Shown here in pieces: positions 45,672-55,756 of a stretch of 64,000 bases of DNA. The position numbers and the translations under genes were made by a program. The stretch spans positions 21,107-85,106 of the forward strand of contig JAJDDY010000052.1 in the NCBI GenBank assembly GCA_029260075.1. Reading direction: 5' to 3'. A model generated the notes under the pieces. That model was given only the letters and a program-made list of their open reading frames with translations, did not search any database and was not told the DNA's origin. Position 1 is the stretch's first letter. Each line of letters begins with the position of its first letter. This stretch comes from Phycisphaerae bacterium. GTDB lineage: Bacteria; Planctomycetota; Phycisphaerae; UBA1845.

Positions 45672-45918
45672 ATCGTCGATCCGTAGACACGGCAGACCGC
45701 ACGTCGATATCGACCGACGCCGGGCTGCTCGATTCCTCGGCAGCGCAACCACAGCGCTTGCCGTATTGTGCGGGCCATGCTATCGGTTGAGCGGAGTGTC
45801 GTCTAGAAGAGTCACAACGTCGAGGTCTGGAATCGGACGCCGCAAGGCTAATGCGCAACGCAGACCGGTCTCCGGTCGGCGACCGACTGACGCTTGCCTG
45901 CGTCTGACCAGGTCCGAT

Positions 45919-45999
45919 CCGAGCCGCGACCGTGAGGGAGCGTCTTCAAGCTGTCACCACCGGATTTCAAACGTCCGCTTCCTTACAGACGCGGCTCGG
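45919..45999 (+). repeat. Palindromic repeat family A, copy 5
   Basis: CCGAGCCGCGACCGTGAGGG, spacer with TTCAAGCTGTCACCACCGG, right arm GTCCGCTTCCTTACAGACGC followed by GGCTCGG. The best-preserved complete copy. Confidence 0.8.
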
Positions 46000-46029
46000 T
46001 AGACCCTTCATTCGGTGTGTGACAGAGCA

Positions 46030-47223
46030 CTAGCCGCCGCCAGTGGAGATGCCTTGCAGCAGTGCGTTTCGCGTAAGGAATCCCAGTGGGTCAAAGCTGT
46101 CTTGAAGATTCTGCCCGCCGCCGCGAACCGTCTGAAAGCTTCTCCTGTTGAGGAATTCGACGCCGGTGACGCCGTAGTTCACGCTCACCCCGCCTCGGAG
46201 GAAGAGGTTGCGGTTGAGGAAGTCGTGTACGCGCGTGCCGATCGTTTCGGGCACCCAAAGAATATCACCGGCCTCAAGCGTGAAGTTCGGATCTTTGCCC
46301 ATAGCCAAGCGGTTCAGGTTGAGCTTGACGTGCGTATCGGTTCCGTCCGGCATGCGACGAATCAGCGTGCCTTCTCTGGGGAGAACGTCGGTACGCAATC
46401 CTCCTGCCGCCGCAAGGGCTTGCAGTACGGTAATCCGTGTTCCACCCTCATATGATTGCGGATGCGGACTGTTCACCAACCCGCCTACATACAGCGTGTT
46501 CGGCTCGGCGGCATGCACTTCAACAATGTCACCATCTTGAAGTGGCGGAAGTGACAACGCGGCGCGCAGTTGAACCGGGTCGCGAAGATTGAGCGTGACC
46601 TCTTCACCCGGCCGGCGCACACGGCGGAGCGTGGCGAAACCGGAGGATAGCTCCGAAACGCCTTGAGCGCCTACGATGGCGAACAACAGGTTCCGTTCCG
46701 TACGCCGAAGCCGTTGCAGCCCTGGGGCGCCCACGGCTCCGACCACAAGTACGTTCGTCGTTTCGATCGATGCTAGCTCAATGTGGCAGACGCCTTGTTG
46801 TACGACGGCGGGGATATAGGCTTGAAGAATCCGATCTTCCACGTCACCGAGTTGCATTTCGGCGACCTCTGCCGCGCCGACGACGGGTAGGTCGATCTGG
46901 CCGTTGCGATCGATTCGTGTTCGGAACGAGGGAAACACCTCCGTGCCGTCCGCGCCCAGCAGGTCGATGCTCAAGACATCGCCCGGACCTACCTTGTACG
47001 GACCGATGTGGCGACTCAGATCAATCGTAGTCGCCGGTTCTGCAACCGGTACGGGTGTAGGTCGCTGCATGGCCATGAAATCGGACAGCGAGATGCGGGG
47101 GTCTGAACATCCACTCAGCGAGAAGACCTGAACAACAGCAAACGAAGCCGCAGCCACACCCAAGGAGCCTCTGCGAGCAAACGCACCAAACCGCGTCTTG
47201 CAGTTCATATGAACATCATCCAT
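46030..47223 (-). CDS. Polysaccharide export lipoprotein (Wza-like)
   Basis: 397 residues (an ATG five codons in is an alternative). Lipobox FSLSGC. IGPYKVGPGDVLSIDLLG and IDRNGQIDLPVVGAAEVAEM are the Poly_export domain. Two SLBB-type repeats follow (TTNVLVVGAVGAPGLQRL, NTLYVGGLVNSPHPQSYEGG) with ITVLQALAAAGGLRTDVLP. It should sit in the outer membrane as part of a capsule or exopolysaccharide exit channel. The chain-length/tyrosine kinase partner (Wzc) is not adjacent. Confidence 0.9.
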   Translation of the reverse strand: MDDVHMNCKTRFGAFARRGSLGVAAASFAVVQVFSLSGCSDPRISLSDFMAMQRPTPVPVAEPATTIDLSRHIGPYKVGPGDVLSIDLLGADGTEVFPSFRTRIDRNGQIDLPVVGAAEVAEMQLGDVEDRILQAYIPAVVQQGVCHIELASIETTNVLVVGAVGAPGLQRLRRTERNLLFAIVGAQGVSELSSGFATLRRVRRPGEEVTLNLRDPVQLRAALSLPPLQDGDIVEVHAAEPNTLYVGGLVNSPHPQSYEGGTRITVLQALAAAGGLRTDVLPREGTLIRRMPDGTDTHVKLNLNRLAMGKDPNFTLEAGDILWVPETIGTRVHDFLNRNLFLRGGVSVNYGVTGVEFLNRRSFQTVRGGGQNLQDSFDPLGFLTRNALLQGISTGGG

Positions 47224-47583
47224 ACGGAGTTATCCACGATCGCCTAGCTACATGCATTGGATCGGACAACGGAACAACTCAGTGTCGACAAAAGCGCAGC
47301 CAACCCACCAGAATTTTGCCCTGGGCGTCTAGTCACGTTGCTCGGCGGGTTCGTAGCCGGGGACTCGTCCTCAGTGGATTGCGCTGAGGTCGCGCGCGGT
47401 CGTCGCGGGCAACGGCGTTCTCAATACTGGGAATGAGGTCTGAGCGATCGGTTGATCAGTGTGTGTTGTGACGCTGTCAACGAATATGGCTGCGTGGCAC
47501 GGTGACCGTCTCCTGCTGTTTCGACGTGCGCGCACTTCAGATGGTCTGGTAGCCGGACACGACCGGCAAGAGGGGACGTGGTC
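47224..47583. other. Intergenic stretch without a supported gene
   Basis: About 360 bases upstream of the polysaccharide export gene. No gene seen. Confidence 0.5.
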
Positions 47584-48300
47584 TTAGTTGCGGAATCGGA
47601 ATCGGATGATGGCCCAGAGTGCGGGAAAGCCGTCGAGCCAACTGATTTTCTTTCCCTCATCGCGACCACGTCCGGCGTAGCTGATGCCCACTTCGTACAC
47701 GCGCCAACGCCTTCCCGACGGCCCGGGCTTGGCCACTTTCGCGGTGAACTCCGGCTCGAAGTCGAAGCGGTTGCTGCGGAATGTTAATGGTGCGATGACT
47801 TCTGCGCGAAAAACCTTGTAGCACGTCTCCATGTCCGTCAGGTTCAGATCGGTGAACATGTTCGACACAAGGGTGACGAGCTTGTTGCCCATCGTGTGCC
47901 AAAAACCGTCTACACGGTGGGCGGCGCCGCCGCGAAAGCGGGATCCGTACACGACGTCCGCGCGGTCTTCCAGAATCGGCTTGAGCAAAATGCTGTAGTC
48001 TTCCGGGTTGTATTCCAAGTCCGCGTCTTGAATCAGGATGATGTCGCCCGACGCGAGCGCGAACCCTTCGCGCAGCGCCGCGCCCTTGCCCCGGTTCGTC
48101 GACTGGAGCTTGACGACGATGTTCTCGTCCGGCCATCGATCCTTCAGCCTCGGATACAACTCACGCGTGCCATCATTGGACGCGTCGTCGACGATGACGA
48201 TCTGCCGTTCCATGCCCACATCGACGGCGAGCACGCGTGCAAGGATTTCCTCAAGTGTTGCGGCTTCGTTGAACACCGGAATGATGATGGATAATCGCAT
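47584..48300 (-). CDS. Family 2 glycosyltransferase (DPM1-like)
   Basis: 238 residues from ATG 48300; the frame extends upstream but MRLSIIIPVFNEAATLEEIL is the family start. VIVDDASNDGT and ILIQDADLEYNPEDY (metal-binding DAD) are intact, with GSRFRGG and LTDMETCYKVFRAEV. It resembles dolichol/polyprenyl-phosphate mannosyl- or glucosyltransferases, which load a sugar on a lipid carrier at the inner membrane. The possible acceptor enzyme is the TMTC-like protein elsewhere in the window (speculation). Confidence 0.92.
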   Translation of the reverse strand: MRLSIIIPVFNEAATLEEILARVLAVDVGMERQIVIVDDASNDGTRELYPRLKDRWPDENIVVKLQSTNRGKGAALREGFALASGDIILIQDADLEYNPEDYSILLKPILEDRADVVYGSRFRGGAAHRVDGFWHTMGNKLVTLVSNMFTDLNLTDMETCYKVFRAEVIAPLTFRSNRFDFEPEFTAKVAKPGPSGRRWRVYEVGISYAGRGRDEGKKISWLDGFPALWAIIRFRFRN

Positions 48301-48421
48301 GTACAGTCTTGGAGCCGTCAGCTTGTCGAACCGGCTTACACCCTTGTGCGCGTACCGCGTGCCGCCGGCTGAACCCGCGTCAACACACGTTGAGGTTGTG
48401 TCACACTTGTTTGCTGAACGG

Positions 48422-49459
48422 CTACACCTCGTCGCAGATGGCAAAGCCCTTGGCGAGCAAGTCTTGAATGTCGATCAATCCGGCCAATCGGTTGTCGTCG
48501 TCCACAACGGGAAGTTCATCGATGGCGTGCTCTTGCATAATGCGCAGTGCCTCGGTAGCGCGGGCATCCAGCATGACGGACTTGGGCGACTGCGTCATTA
48601 CATCGACTACCGATGTTTCGCTGATGGGCTGAGTCGAGGTGAACAAGCGGAAGAAATCGCCGTGCGTAATGATGCCCGTAAGGCAGCCGTCCTCGTCCAC
48701 TACGCACGCCGCCCCCGCGCGGAGAGGCGCCGATACGATGGCCCGATGGCAGTCAGCCAGGCTGGCGGATTGCTTGACCTTGGGGCAATTCTCGCCGCTA
48801 CGCATCACTTCAGATGCCTTCATAAGCAGTCGCCCGAGCGCGCCGCCGGGGTGGTAGCTTGCATACTGTTCGCGCTCGACCGAGCGCAACGCCATGACGG
48901 TAAGCGCTAGTGCATCACCGAGGGCGAGCATGGCAGCTGTGGACGAACTGGGGGCGAGACCGAGCGGGCAGGCCTCGGCTGTTTGACCAATGTCCAGCAC
49001 ATGGTCAGCCAAGCGCGCTGCGGGTGAATCGAGGAGCGACGTAAGCAAGATCACGGCACAGCCGAGCGACTTAAGCCTCGGGAGCAGCTCGACCAATTCG
49101 GAGCTTCCGCTCTTGCTTAGCGCCAGCACCACATCGTCCGCGTGAATCATGCCCATGTCGCCGTGGAGCGCTTCGACGGGATGCAGGCCGTAGGCGAGCG
49201 TGCCGGTGCTGGCCAGAGTGGCCTGAATCTTCGCACCAATCAAACCCGCTTTGCCAACACCCGTCACGCAGATGCGTCCGCGACAGTTGAGGATGACTTC
49301 GACGGCGGATACGAAGGCGTCGCCGAGGCGCTCGGACGCATCGTGAATGGCTTGGGATTCGGCGCGTAGGACCGCTTGGCCTTGACGCACGACCGATTGA
49401 CGGTCGCAGTTGGACCCGTCGACGTCGCTACGCCGCTTGTTCTCTGTGGCTTCCATCAT
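48422..49459 (-). CDS. KpsF/GutQ-type arabinose-5-phosphate isomerase
   Basis: 345 residues. The SIS domain holds GRICVTGVGKAGLIGAKIQA, STGTLAYGLHPVEALHGDMG, LALSKSGSSELVELLP and HPGGALGRLL. Two CBS domains follow (REGIONs around GAACVVDEDGCLTGIITHGD and IDELPVVDDDNRLAGLIDIQ). It makes D-arabinose 5-phosphate, the first step to Kdo of LPS. The start ATG overlaps the stop of the YdjY-like gene by four bases, so translation is coupled. Confidence 0.93.
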   Translation of the reverse strand: MMEATENKRRSDVDGSNCDRQSVVRQGQAVLRAESQAIHDASERLGDAFVSAVEVILNCRGRICVTGVGKAGLIGAKIQATLASTGTLAYGLHPVEALHGDMGMIHADDVVLALSKSGSSELVELLPRLKSLGCAVILLTSLLDSPAARLADHVLDIGQTAEACPLGLAPSSSTAAMLALGDALALTVMALRSVEREQYASYHPGGALGRLLMKASEVMRSGENCPKVKQSASLADCHRAIVSAPLRAGAACVVDEDGCLTGIITHGDFFRLFTSTQPISETSVVDVMTQSPKSVMLDARATEALRIMQEHAIDELPVVDDDNRLAGLIDIQDLLAKGFAICDEV

Positions 49460-50451
49460 GGGGACGTATTATGGCCGGGTTTCGGCGCTCGCTCAACCGG
49501 GGCGGTTTGGGTGTTCGGTTTGGACTTCGGGCGGTCATGGGTCGCTTCGGCGGGGCGGTCAAGATCGACGACGACCCTCTGCCTCGTGACGCCCTGTTTG
49601 ACAAGCGACTTAACGACTTGATCGGCGACGTCGCGGGTTACACCGGGTGCGCAGCGAAGAACGCAACGAGCATCGCGACCGCCGGCTTTTGTCGCTTTCA
49701 CTATATCTGCGGTGGATACGGGTTCGCCGACGCGCCGCAGCGTGCCGTCCAGCGCGACATCGATGAAGATGACCCGCTGGGGGCTGAAAATCACAAGGGT
49801 GCACGCCGTGCCGGTGGGCGGTATGGCTTTGGTGTTGGCCGCAAGCCAGAGCCGTGCGTTGTCGGCGCTATGGCGCGCGGCGACGGTGATTAGCGCCGAT
49901 TCAAAATCGACAACACAAACGACAGTACCATCCGCATCGGCGCCGAAACGTCCGCCGGGTGTTGTCACGGATCCGGCGAAAACCCAGTTGATCTTCTTGG
50001 GCGGACGATTGGTGCTTACGTCCAACAGCCACTTCTCGACGGGAACCGCATCGGTCGAGTCTTCGCCGGCGGTGCGGACGCGAAGGTTAAGCGGGTCGCC
50101 GGAGGGGGCAAGCCATTCTTTGCTGGTTGGGTCGTATTGGGTTGGCGAGCCTGGCTGCATGCCAACGAGGCCCATGGCTTGGTAGATGTGCATCGGCTGG
50201 GCACGAACGGCGAGAATGCTTTCGTGCTCGCGTGTGCGCGGGCTGCATGCCAGCAGTTCGAGCGGTCCGGTACGAAGTACGACTTCGGCGTCGACTTCGA
50301 CGACTTGGCGACGCCAGTTGATGCGGACGCCCGGCGCGAAGGCCCGAATGGCCGCGCTTGGTGCTCCAACGTTCGAGGGCGGGGCGGGTGCCAAGATAGC
50401 TTGTGCGATGGCGGTCCAAGGGAGCCAGGCAAGCCAGCTCCGCCCAATCAC
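49456..50451 (-). CDS. YdjY-like domain protein
   Basis: 331 residues from GTG overlapping the secretin stop (GTGA). A signal-like start (SWLAWLPWTAIAQAILAPAP) precedes a domain with VVEVDAEVVLRTGPLELLAC, SPRTREHESILAVRAQPMHI and MGLVGMQPGSP. This G.LE...HES...IH..LLL.G..PG pattern is the YdjY family of planctomycetes, of unknown function. The last 100 residues have an ExbD-like run (ADQVVKSLVKQGVTRQRVVV) followed by a disordered Pro/Lys tail. Coupled to both neighbours. Confidence 0.65.
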   Translation of the reverse strand: MIGRSWLAWLPWTAIAQAILAPAPPSNVGAPSAAIRAFAPGVRINWRRQVVEVDAEVVLRTGPLELLACSPRTREHESILAVRAQPMHIYQAMGLVGMQPGSPTQYDPTSKEWLAPSGDPLNLRVRTAGEDSTDAVPVEKWLLDVSTNRPPKKINWVFAGSVTTPGGRFGADADGTVVCVVDFESALITVAARHSADNARLWLAANTKAIPPTGTACTLVIFSPQRVIFIDVALDGTLRRVGEPVSTADIVKATKAGGRDARCVLRCAPGVTRDVADQVVKSLVKQGVTRQRVVVDLDRPAEATHDRPKSKPNTQTAPVERAPKPGHNTSP

Positions 50452-53400
50452 GACCCGGACCTGAACGACGGGAAGGCGAGCTCCTCCTGCTCGGCGGGGA
50501 TGATGATCTTCGGTTTGATCAGAACAAGGAGAGTCTGCTCATCCTTCACCATCGAACGTGAAGAGTAAAGCCGTTTCAGCAACGGTATCTTGGAAAGAAT
50601 GGGCACGCCCGATTCAATCTCTGTTTCGGTGGCCAGCTTCTGTCCGCCGATCAGCAACGTACCGCCGTCGGGCACGGAGACTGTCGTCTGCATTCGCTGA
50701 CTGGACAACTGCGGAAGTTGAATGAACGCTTGCCCGCCCACGCCGCCGCCGAAACCACCGCCGGCTGCGCCGCCGCTGAACGGGATGGTCGTGAGACTCA
50801 ACAATCGCGTCACACCGGGGCGAACCGTCATGGTCACGTAGCGTTTGTCGGCGGAGACCGTCGCTTGCACGTCGAGTACAGCGCCGGTGCTGATCGTTCC
50901 GGTGATGGGCGCTTGGGCGACGGCGCCGGTGGCGACCACGGGCTGCAACTGGCTAATGAAGTTTTGCTGAATCGTGACCGCAACCCAGGAGCGCTGGCCG
51001 TTGAACATGACAATCTGCGGCGCAGTGAGCAGGGTGGAACGCGAATCAGCCTGTGTCGCGCGGACAAGGAAGTCGACCTGAATGTTGTCGAGAAAACTCC
51101 CAAAAATGCTGAACGCGGGACCGAGCGAGTTGCCGGCAAAAGTTCCTGGGATGTCACTTCCGATTGACCCGACATCCGTGAAACTGGACACCTGGTTCTG
51201 CACGGGCAGGGGGGTTAGGTTGCTTCCGCCACCACCCCGGACGGGAGGAATCAGGAACGCCTCGCCGAACGGTTGGGGAATCGGCGCGACCGAACCGACG
51301 TTGGCCGTTCCCAGCGCGGGGGTGTTGGGCGTGAACCCGAGTCGCGAAAACTGTCTCGGTAAGAGCAAGGCCGATCCGAGAACGGGATCGACAACCGGTC
51401 CTGCCGCTCCGGGGATGAAGTCAAACCCCGCGTTCCCCGAGTTGAGCACGAAGTCGATATCAATACCCATTTCTTCGAGATAGTTGCTGGTTACGGTGAG
51501 GAACCGGGCTTCCACAGCTACTTGAACGGCGCGTTGCTCGCGAAGTTTTCCCAAGAGATCACCGACCTGCTGCTGCGACGAACTGTTCTGCGTCACGACG
51601 AGCTGACCGTTGAATTCCTTAATCACGCCGTACGTTCCGCCTTGCCCGATCCAACTCTCAGGGTTCACAGACTCCTGGATCAAGTCGATCAACTGTCGTA
51701 CCCGCGCCGCCCGGGCAGGATCGTCGTCGGGCTCGTCGTCGTCTTCCTCGTCATACCGAAATGGCGTGACCGTCGCGCTGTTGCGTTTCGGGATGCCGAT
51801 GCGACTTGCCTGAGTCAAGTCAGTAGCTGGAGAATCGCGGAAGTTCGGAATCTCCATCAGAAGATCGTTCACGTCGTAGATGGCAGAATACGTCTCTTTG
51901 TCGAGCGTTTCCTTTGTCGCGATCTTGATGATCCCGTCATCGACGATGTACGCGATTTTGACGGCACCGCCGGCGAGTTCAAGCGTTTCACGCAGCACCC
52001 TCTTGAGTGAGATTTCGGTTGGCAGGTCGAGGTCGATAATGACGTTTCGATCGATTCCAGCCTGTTTCAGATCGTTCCAGTTGGGCAGGATATTGAGGCG
52101 ATGGGCTTCCGAGAGGCGATCGAGCACTTCGTGAAACGGTACAGCGACGAAGTCTACGGGCACCTTCTGTTCGAGCGCGCCGAGCAGTCGGCTGTTGCGT
52201 GAGTTCCCACTGCCCCCGCCTCGTCCTGGGCGGGACGTTCGCTCAGCCCAATCGCTTGGGTACATGAGTTGATCCGACCACGGAATCTTGGCCTCCTCCA
52301 CGGCGTTCAGCGTACGACGCGACTGCTCATAGAGGTCGTCGCGCATGGATTTTCCGAGCTTGTACTGCTGCAGGTCTTCAAGCGCATCCATCATCCAGCG
52401 GGCCGGTGGATATTTTGGATCGATCACCTGGACGTTGCGCAATACGTTGATGGCCGACTCAAGGTCGCCGTCCTTACGGTGTTGCTCAACCTGATTCATC
52501 AAGGCCTCAACCTGACGGCTTCGACGCTTCTCGATGGCCTGCATCTGCTGACGGCGCTGCGACTCAATTTCCTGACGAATCTCCGCCACGTGGCGATCGT
52601 TGTAGACTCGCTCTTGCGTTTCGACCAACTCAGCAAGCGCATTGGCTTCGTCTTGAAGGCTCTCGTATTTGGTTGGGGGCTCGGCGAAGGCACGTCCGGC
52701 TTCGACGACCTGACCCGATCGAACGAGAAGCTGGCGGGCCTGGTCGAAGCGTTCGTTGACGATGTGTTCGCGGATCAGCGCTTCGACGTCCCTGTATTCA
52801 GCAACTGTACGCTGCCAATTGATTTGATTCTGCCGCCGGATGGACTGAATGAGCGATTGGTCCGTACCGCCGCTGAGGTTTCGTTCGTGGTCCTCGACAA
52901 GTTGGAGCCCAGCGACGGCTTCGGGAAAGCCGGGCACGCCTTGTAGTGCGGCTTCGTACCGATCGCGGGCCTCGTCGTAGCGTCCTTCAGATCGAAGCTG
53001 ATCACCTTCGTCCGTGAGCGCTCGGGCGCGCTTGCCGTTAATGAGCTTGGGTTTCTCATGGGCGTCATCGTGGCCGACATCCCCCGAGTCGAGTTCGTGC
53101 GATGCGGATTGGGCGGCGGCGCGAACCGCATCCGCGGCATAATCATTAGCCAAGACGCCAGCCAGCAAGCGCCGCGCGTCCTCGACGTCACCTTGGTCGG
53201 CGGCCGTGCCCGCATCCTGCAGATCGCGCAGGGCTTTCTCGCTCATCGTAATGGCGCGCTGCACACGTGACAGATAGTCATCACGCATCGCCTGACCCTG
53301 CGGGTCGAGCTTGGCGCGATCGATTTCGACCAAGGCGTCCTGCGCCGCGAGGTAGTCACCTCGTTCGAACAGCCGCACGGCCTGATCTAGGGTGGTCGCG

Positions 53401-53492
53401 CCCTCTTGGGCCGGCGCGCTGGCCGCCGACAGGATGCACGTCGCAACGGCAATGAGGATGATCGCCCGTATGGAAGTCCTAAAAGCGTTCAA
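50448..53492 (-). CDS. Secretin (GspD/PilQ-type) with N-terminal TPR region
   Basis: About 1014 residues from TTG 53492, chosen for GAGGAG six bases before it and the signal peptide it exposes (NAFRTSIRAIILIAVATCIL). Residues about 30-420 are TPR/coiled-coil (AVRLFERGDYLAAQDALVEI; QRRQQMQAIEKRRSRQVEAL). An STN-like domain follows (VDFVAVPFHEVLDRLSEAHR, IIDLDLPTEISLKRVLRETL), then an N-domain (NGQLVVTQNSSSQQQVGDLL). The secretin barrel ends with VSVPDGGTLLIGGQ, SGVPILSKIPLLKRLY. It would form the outer membrane gate for a type IV pilus or type II secretion system. Confidence 0.93.
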   Translation of the reverse strand: MNAFRTSIRAIILIAVATCILSAASAPAQEGATTLDQAVRLFERGDYLAAQDALVEIDRAKLDPQGQAMRDDYLSRVQRAITMSEKALRDLQDAGTAADQGDVEDARRLLAGVLANDYAADAVRAAAQSASHELDSGDVGHDDAHEKPKLINGKRARALTDEGDQLRSEGRYDEARDRYEAALQGVPGFPEAVAGLQLVEDHERNLSGGTDQSLIQSIRRQNQINWQRTVAEYRDVEALIREHIVNERFDQARQLLVRSGQVVEAGRAFAEPPTKYESLQDEANALAELVETQERVYNDRHVAEIRQEIESQRRQQMQAIEKRRSRQVEALMNQVEQHRKDGDLESAINVLRNVQVIDPKYPPARWMMDALEDLQQYKLGKSMRDDLYEQSRRTLNAVEEAKIPWSDQLMYPSDWAERTSRPGRGGGSGNSRNSRLLGALEQKVPVDFVAVPFHEVLDRLSEAHRLNILPNWNDLKQAGIDRNVIIDLDLPTEISLKRVLRETLELAGGAVKIAYIVDDGIIKIATKETLDKETYSAIYDVNDLLMEIPNFRDSPATDLTQASRIGIPKRNSATVTPFRYDEEDDDEPDDDPARAARVRQLIDLIQESVNPESWIGQGGTYGVIKEFNGQLVVTQNSSSQQQVGDLLGKLREQRAVQVAVEARFLTVTSNYLEEMGIDIDFVLNSGNAGFDFIPGAAGPVVDPVLGSALLLPRQFSRLGFTPNTPALGTANVGSVAPIPQPFGEAFLIPPVRGGGGSNLTPLPVQNQVSSFTDVGSIGSDIPGTFAGNSLGPAFSIFGSFLDNIQVDFLVRATQADSRSTLLTAPQIVMFNGQRSWVAVTIQQNFISQLQPVVATGAVAQAPITGTISTGAVLDVQATVSADKRYVTMTVRPGVTRLLSLTTIPFSGGAAGGGFGGGVGGQAFIQLPQLSSQRMQTTVSVPDGGTLLIGGQKLATETEIESGVPILSKIPLLKRLYSSRSMVKDEQTLLVLIKPKIIIPAEQEELAFPSFRSGS

Positions 53493-53852
53493 GGAAAGCT
53501 CCTCTTGGTAAGCATAGGGACTAACGTAAGCCTTTGGCGGGGCGGGGGGACGCCGTGTACACCACGTTCGGATCCACACCGCACGGTTGTCTTGCGCTGG
53601 TCTACCAGGGGTCTTCATGGTAGTCGGTGGCATCTTCCCGCGCTGCAGATGCCAATCGCCCGCAAAGCGAGCCGAATCTTAGGGCGTGATGCGGACCCGT
53701 GCAAGGCTAACTCACGGGTATCGGGAGCAATAACGCTGCTGACGCCCGCATGTCGGTCCGCCCCGGCAGTCGACGCTTGTTTGCGGGCGTGTCTCTGCCG
53801 TGTAGCGGCGGTTCGATAGACGCCTTACTCGCCAGTCAGACCGCGGGGTCGA
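53493..53852. other. Intergenic stretch upstream of the secretin gene
   Basis: About 360 bases between the secretin and the preceding pilus-cluster gene; long enough for a separate promoter. No gene seen. Confidence 0.5.
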
Positions 53853-55697
53853 CTATTCGGATTGCGGCCTGTACTTGATCCCCTCAAGCTCTTTCTTCCT
53901 GGGATTTCCCTTGTCCGTGAGTACAAAGCGTTCGCTCAGTCGCCCATCCGCCCCTTTGATTGTCACCGAGCACCGCTTCTCCACGGCGCCGAGTTTGAAG
54001 CCCTGTCGGGTTCGGCCTCGTTTTCGTTCGCGATACGGCCGGTCGAAGTCAATATCGACCACGGTGGCGTTCGCATCGAAGTTGACCCGGGTAAACTCGG
54101 TGGCCGCGGGGTCGTCAGGCGATCGCACCGCCACGCGCGACTCACCGCTAATGGGCTGCCCCACGCCCACCTTCAACCGCCCAGTGCTCTTGACCACATC
54201 GCCCTCGAACCAACGATACAACTCGACGCCGACTTGCGTCTTGTTCTTATCCTCGGTCACGATGAAGTAGTGCCTGTCCGCCGGAACGGTCACTTCTATT
54301 GGTACCGACCAGGGGCCAGTAATGAAAAACACCAACGAATCCTGGGGTTGGCGAAATTTGGTTGGTTCGGCGGCCATGCGGTTGTAGATCGTGGGACGGA
54401 TACGGTACTCATAGACCGTGTCGCTCTCGACGCTTCCCGGAAGGGAGTCGTGCGCCCAGACTTGCTGCTTGGCGGGGGCTTTGCGCGTGAAGGCTTCCTC
54501 CATGTCGCTGTCGTCTGTTGTCGCGCCGCCATGGCTCATAGCCCAAAACTTGATATCCGACTCCGTCGCCGTCGACTGCTTGACCAAGCGATCGGCTCTG
54601 TTGGTCAGGCTTGCGCCGAGCGACTTGTCGTCGGCCACCTCGCGTGCCAGGTTGTACGCCAGGACGGCTTGGTCTATCGACTTATTGGTCCAAGCTTTGT
54701 CGAGGAGCTGCTCCACTCGACCGAGCTTTTCCTCCGGCGTTTCCTCTGCGATCGCAAAGGCGCCGTCCACGCGGTCTTCTTCGACGTTGTAGCGGTCGAG
54801 GGGATCGTTGGAGGGGGGCTTGTCGTTGTTGATGAAATAGTCATCTTGCACAAGGACGTTTCGTCTGTCCCCGATGACGGGAACCTCCCAGACACTTCCG
54901 TTTTCGGTCATCGGAAACATGGGGCGCAGGATGTCGAGCTGGGTTTCGGGCAATCGCAGCTTGCCGAGAAACAGGGATACGCCGTCTCGTTGCATGCGCG
55001 GTACGATCATGTGACCTTGATCTTCCACGAGTTCAACCCGCGGCAGACGGGGTACGTCGCCGACAGGTGCCGCTTCGACCATCGTCCAATCGGCATCAGA
55101 CCAGCTTCCGTCCGAGCGGCGGGCGCGACGTTGGATCTCGGCGGGGCCAAAAATGACCTCCTTACGCGCCGCGCCATATGTCTTCACTTGCGTGGCCTCT
55201 TGCCCGGTCACGTCGAAGACCGCCGACACCGTCACCCAATTGACCGCCTTGCGCTGTGAACCGAACATCATCGTGCTGCGACCCTGTACCACAACGGGTG
55301 GTCCTAGCGGCACGACGGCGACAAGATCGACGTTGCCGCCCACATCATCCGGCGGATCGATTATGGGGACATCGGGCGCAAACGGGACAGACGGCGGTAG
55401 CGTCTGGTGGAGCAGATCTGAAGCAAACGGGGTAAGCGTGCTCGCGAACTCGGCGAATAGGGGTTCGGGCGATTCGACGTCGACGCGGGCGCCCTTGATT
55501 CGCTCGGCCACTTCGAGCGCCTTTTGCTTGACGTGCTGGTCGATCGTCTTGGGCGTGACCATGACCCCGCCCAAGTCCAACTGGTTCGGGGATGTTACGA
55601 GGTACCGCGCAATCACCGCGATCAACAGCACGCCGGCGATACCGAGCGCAGCCTTTTCCACGTGCTGTTCGAGTGGATTTACTAATTGCTTGGCCAT
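53853..55697 (-). CDS. Bitopic protein of the pilus cluster, function unknown
   Basis: 614 residues. Starts MAKQLVNPLEQHVEKAALGI with one N-terminal membrane segment (AALGIAGVLLIAVIARYLV). The remaining 580 residues are periplasmic, rich in beta and Pro: VDLVAVVPLGPPVVVQGRS, DTVYEYRIRPTIYNRMAAEP and FVLTDKGNPRKKELEGIKYR. I do not recognise a named domain; a fibronectin-like region near the middle is possible. Position between a PilO-like and the secretin gene suggests a PilP-like bridge. Confidence 0.6.
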   Translation of the reverse strand: MAKQLVNPLEQHVEKAALGIAGVLLIAVIARYLVTSPNQLDLGGVMVTPKTIDQHVKQKALEVAERIKGARVDVESPEPLFAEFASTLTPFASDLLHQTLPPSVPFAPDVPIIDPPDDVGGNVDLVAVVPLGPPVVVQGRSTMMFGSQRKAVNWVTVSAVFDVTGQEATQVKTYGAARKEVIFGPAEIQRRARRSDGSWSDADWTMVEAAPVGDVPRLPRVELVEDQGHMIVPRMQRDGVSLFLGKLRLPETQLDILRPMFPMTENGSVWEVPVIGDRRNVLVQDDYFINNDKPPSNDPLDRYNVEEDRVDGAFAIAEETPEEKLGRVEQLLDKAWTNKSIDQAVLAYNLAREVADDKSLGASLTNRADRLVKQSTATESDIKFWAMSHGGATTDDSDMEEAFTRKAPAKQQVWAHDSLPGSVESDTVYEYRIRPTIYNRMAAEPTKFRQPQDSLVFFITGPWSVPIEVTVPADRHYFIVTEDKNKTQVGVELYRWFEGDVVKSTGRLKVGVGQPISGESRVAVRSPDDPAATEFTRVNFDANATVVDIDFDRPYRERKRGRTRQGFKLGAVEKRCSVTIKGADGRLSERFVLTDKGNPRKKELEGIKYRPQSE

Positions 55698-55756
55698 GTT
55701 TGTTTCACCTTCGTTTCTGAACGAGCTGGTCCGGTTACTGAAGAACCCGCAGTTCG

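Noticed and set aside
53862..55259. 465-codon + strand ORF opposite the 614-residue pilus-cluster protein
   Set aside because: Tempting by length, but composition is typical of antisense high-GC frames and the minus frame fits the operon with RBS and membrane helix.
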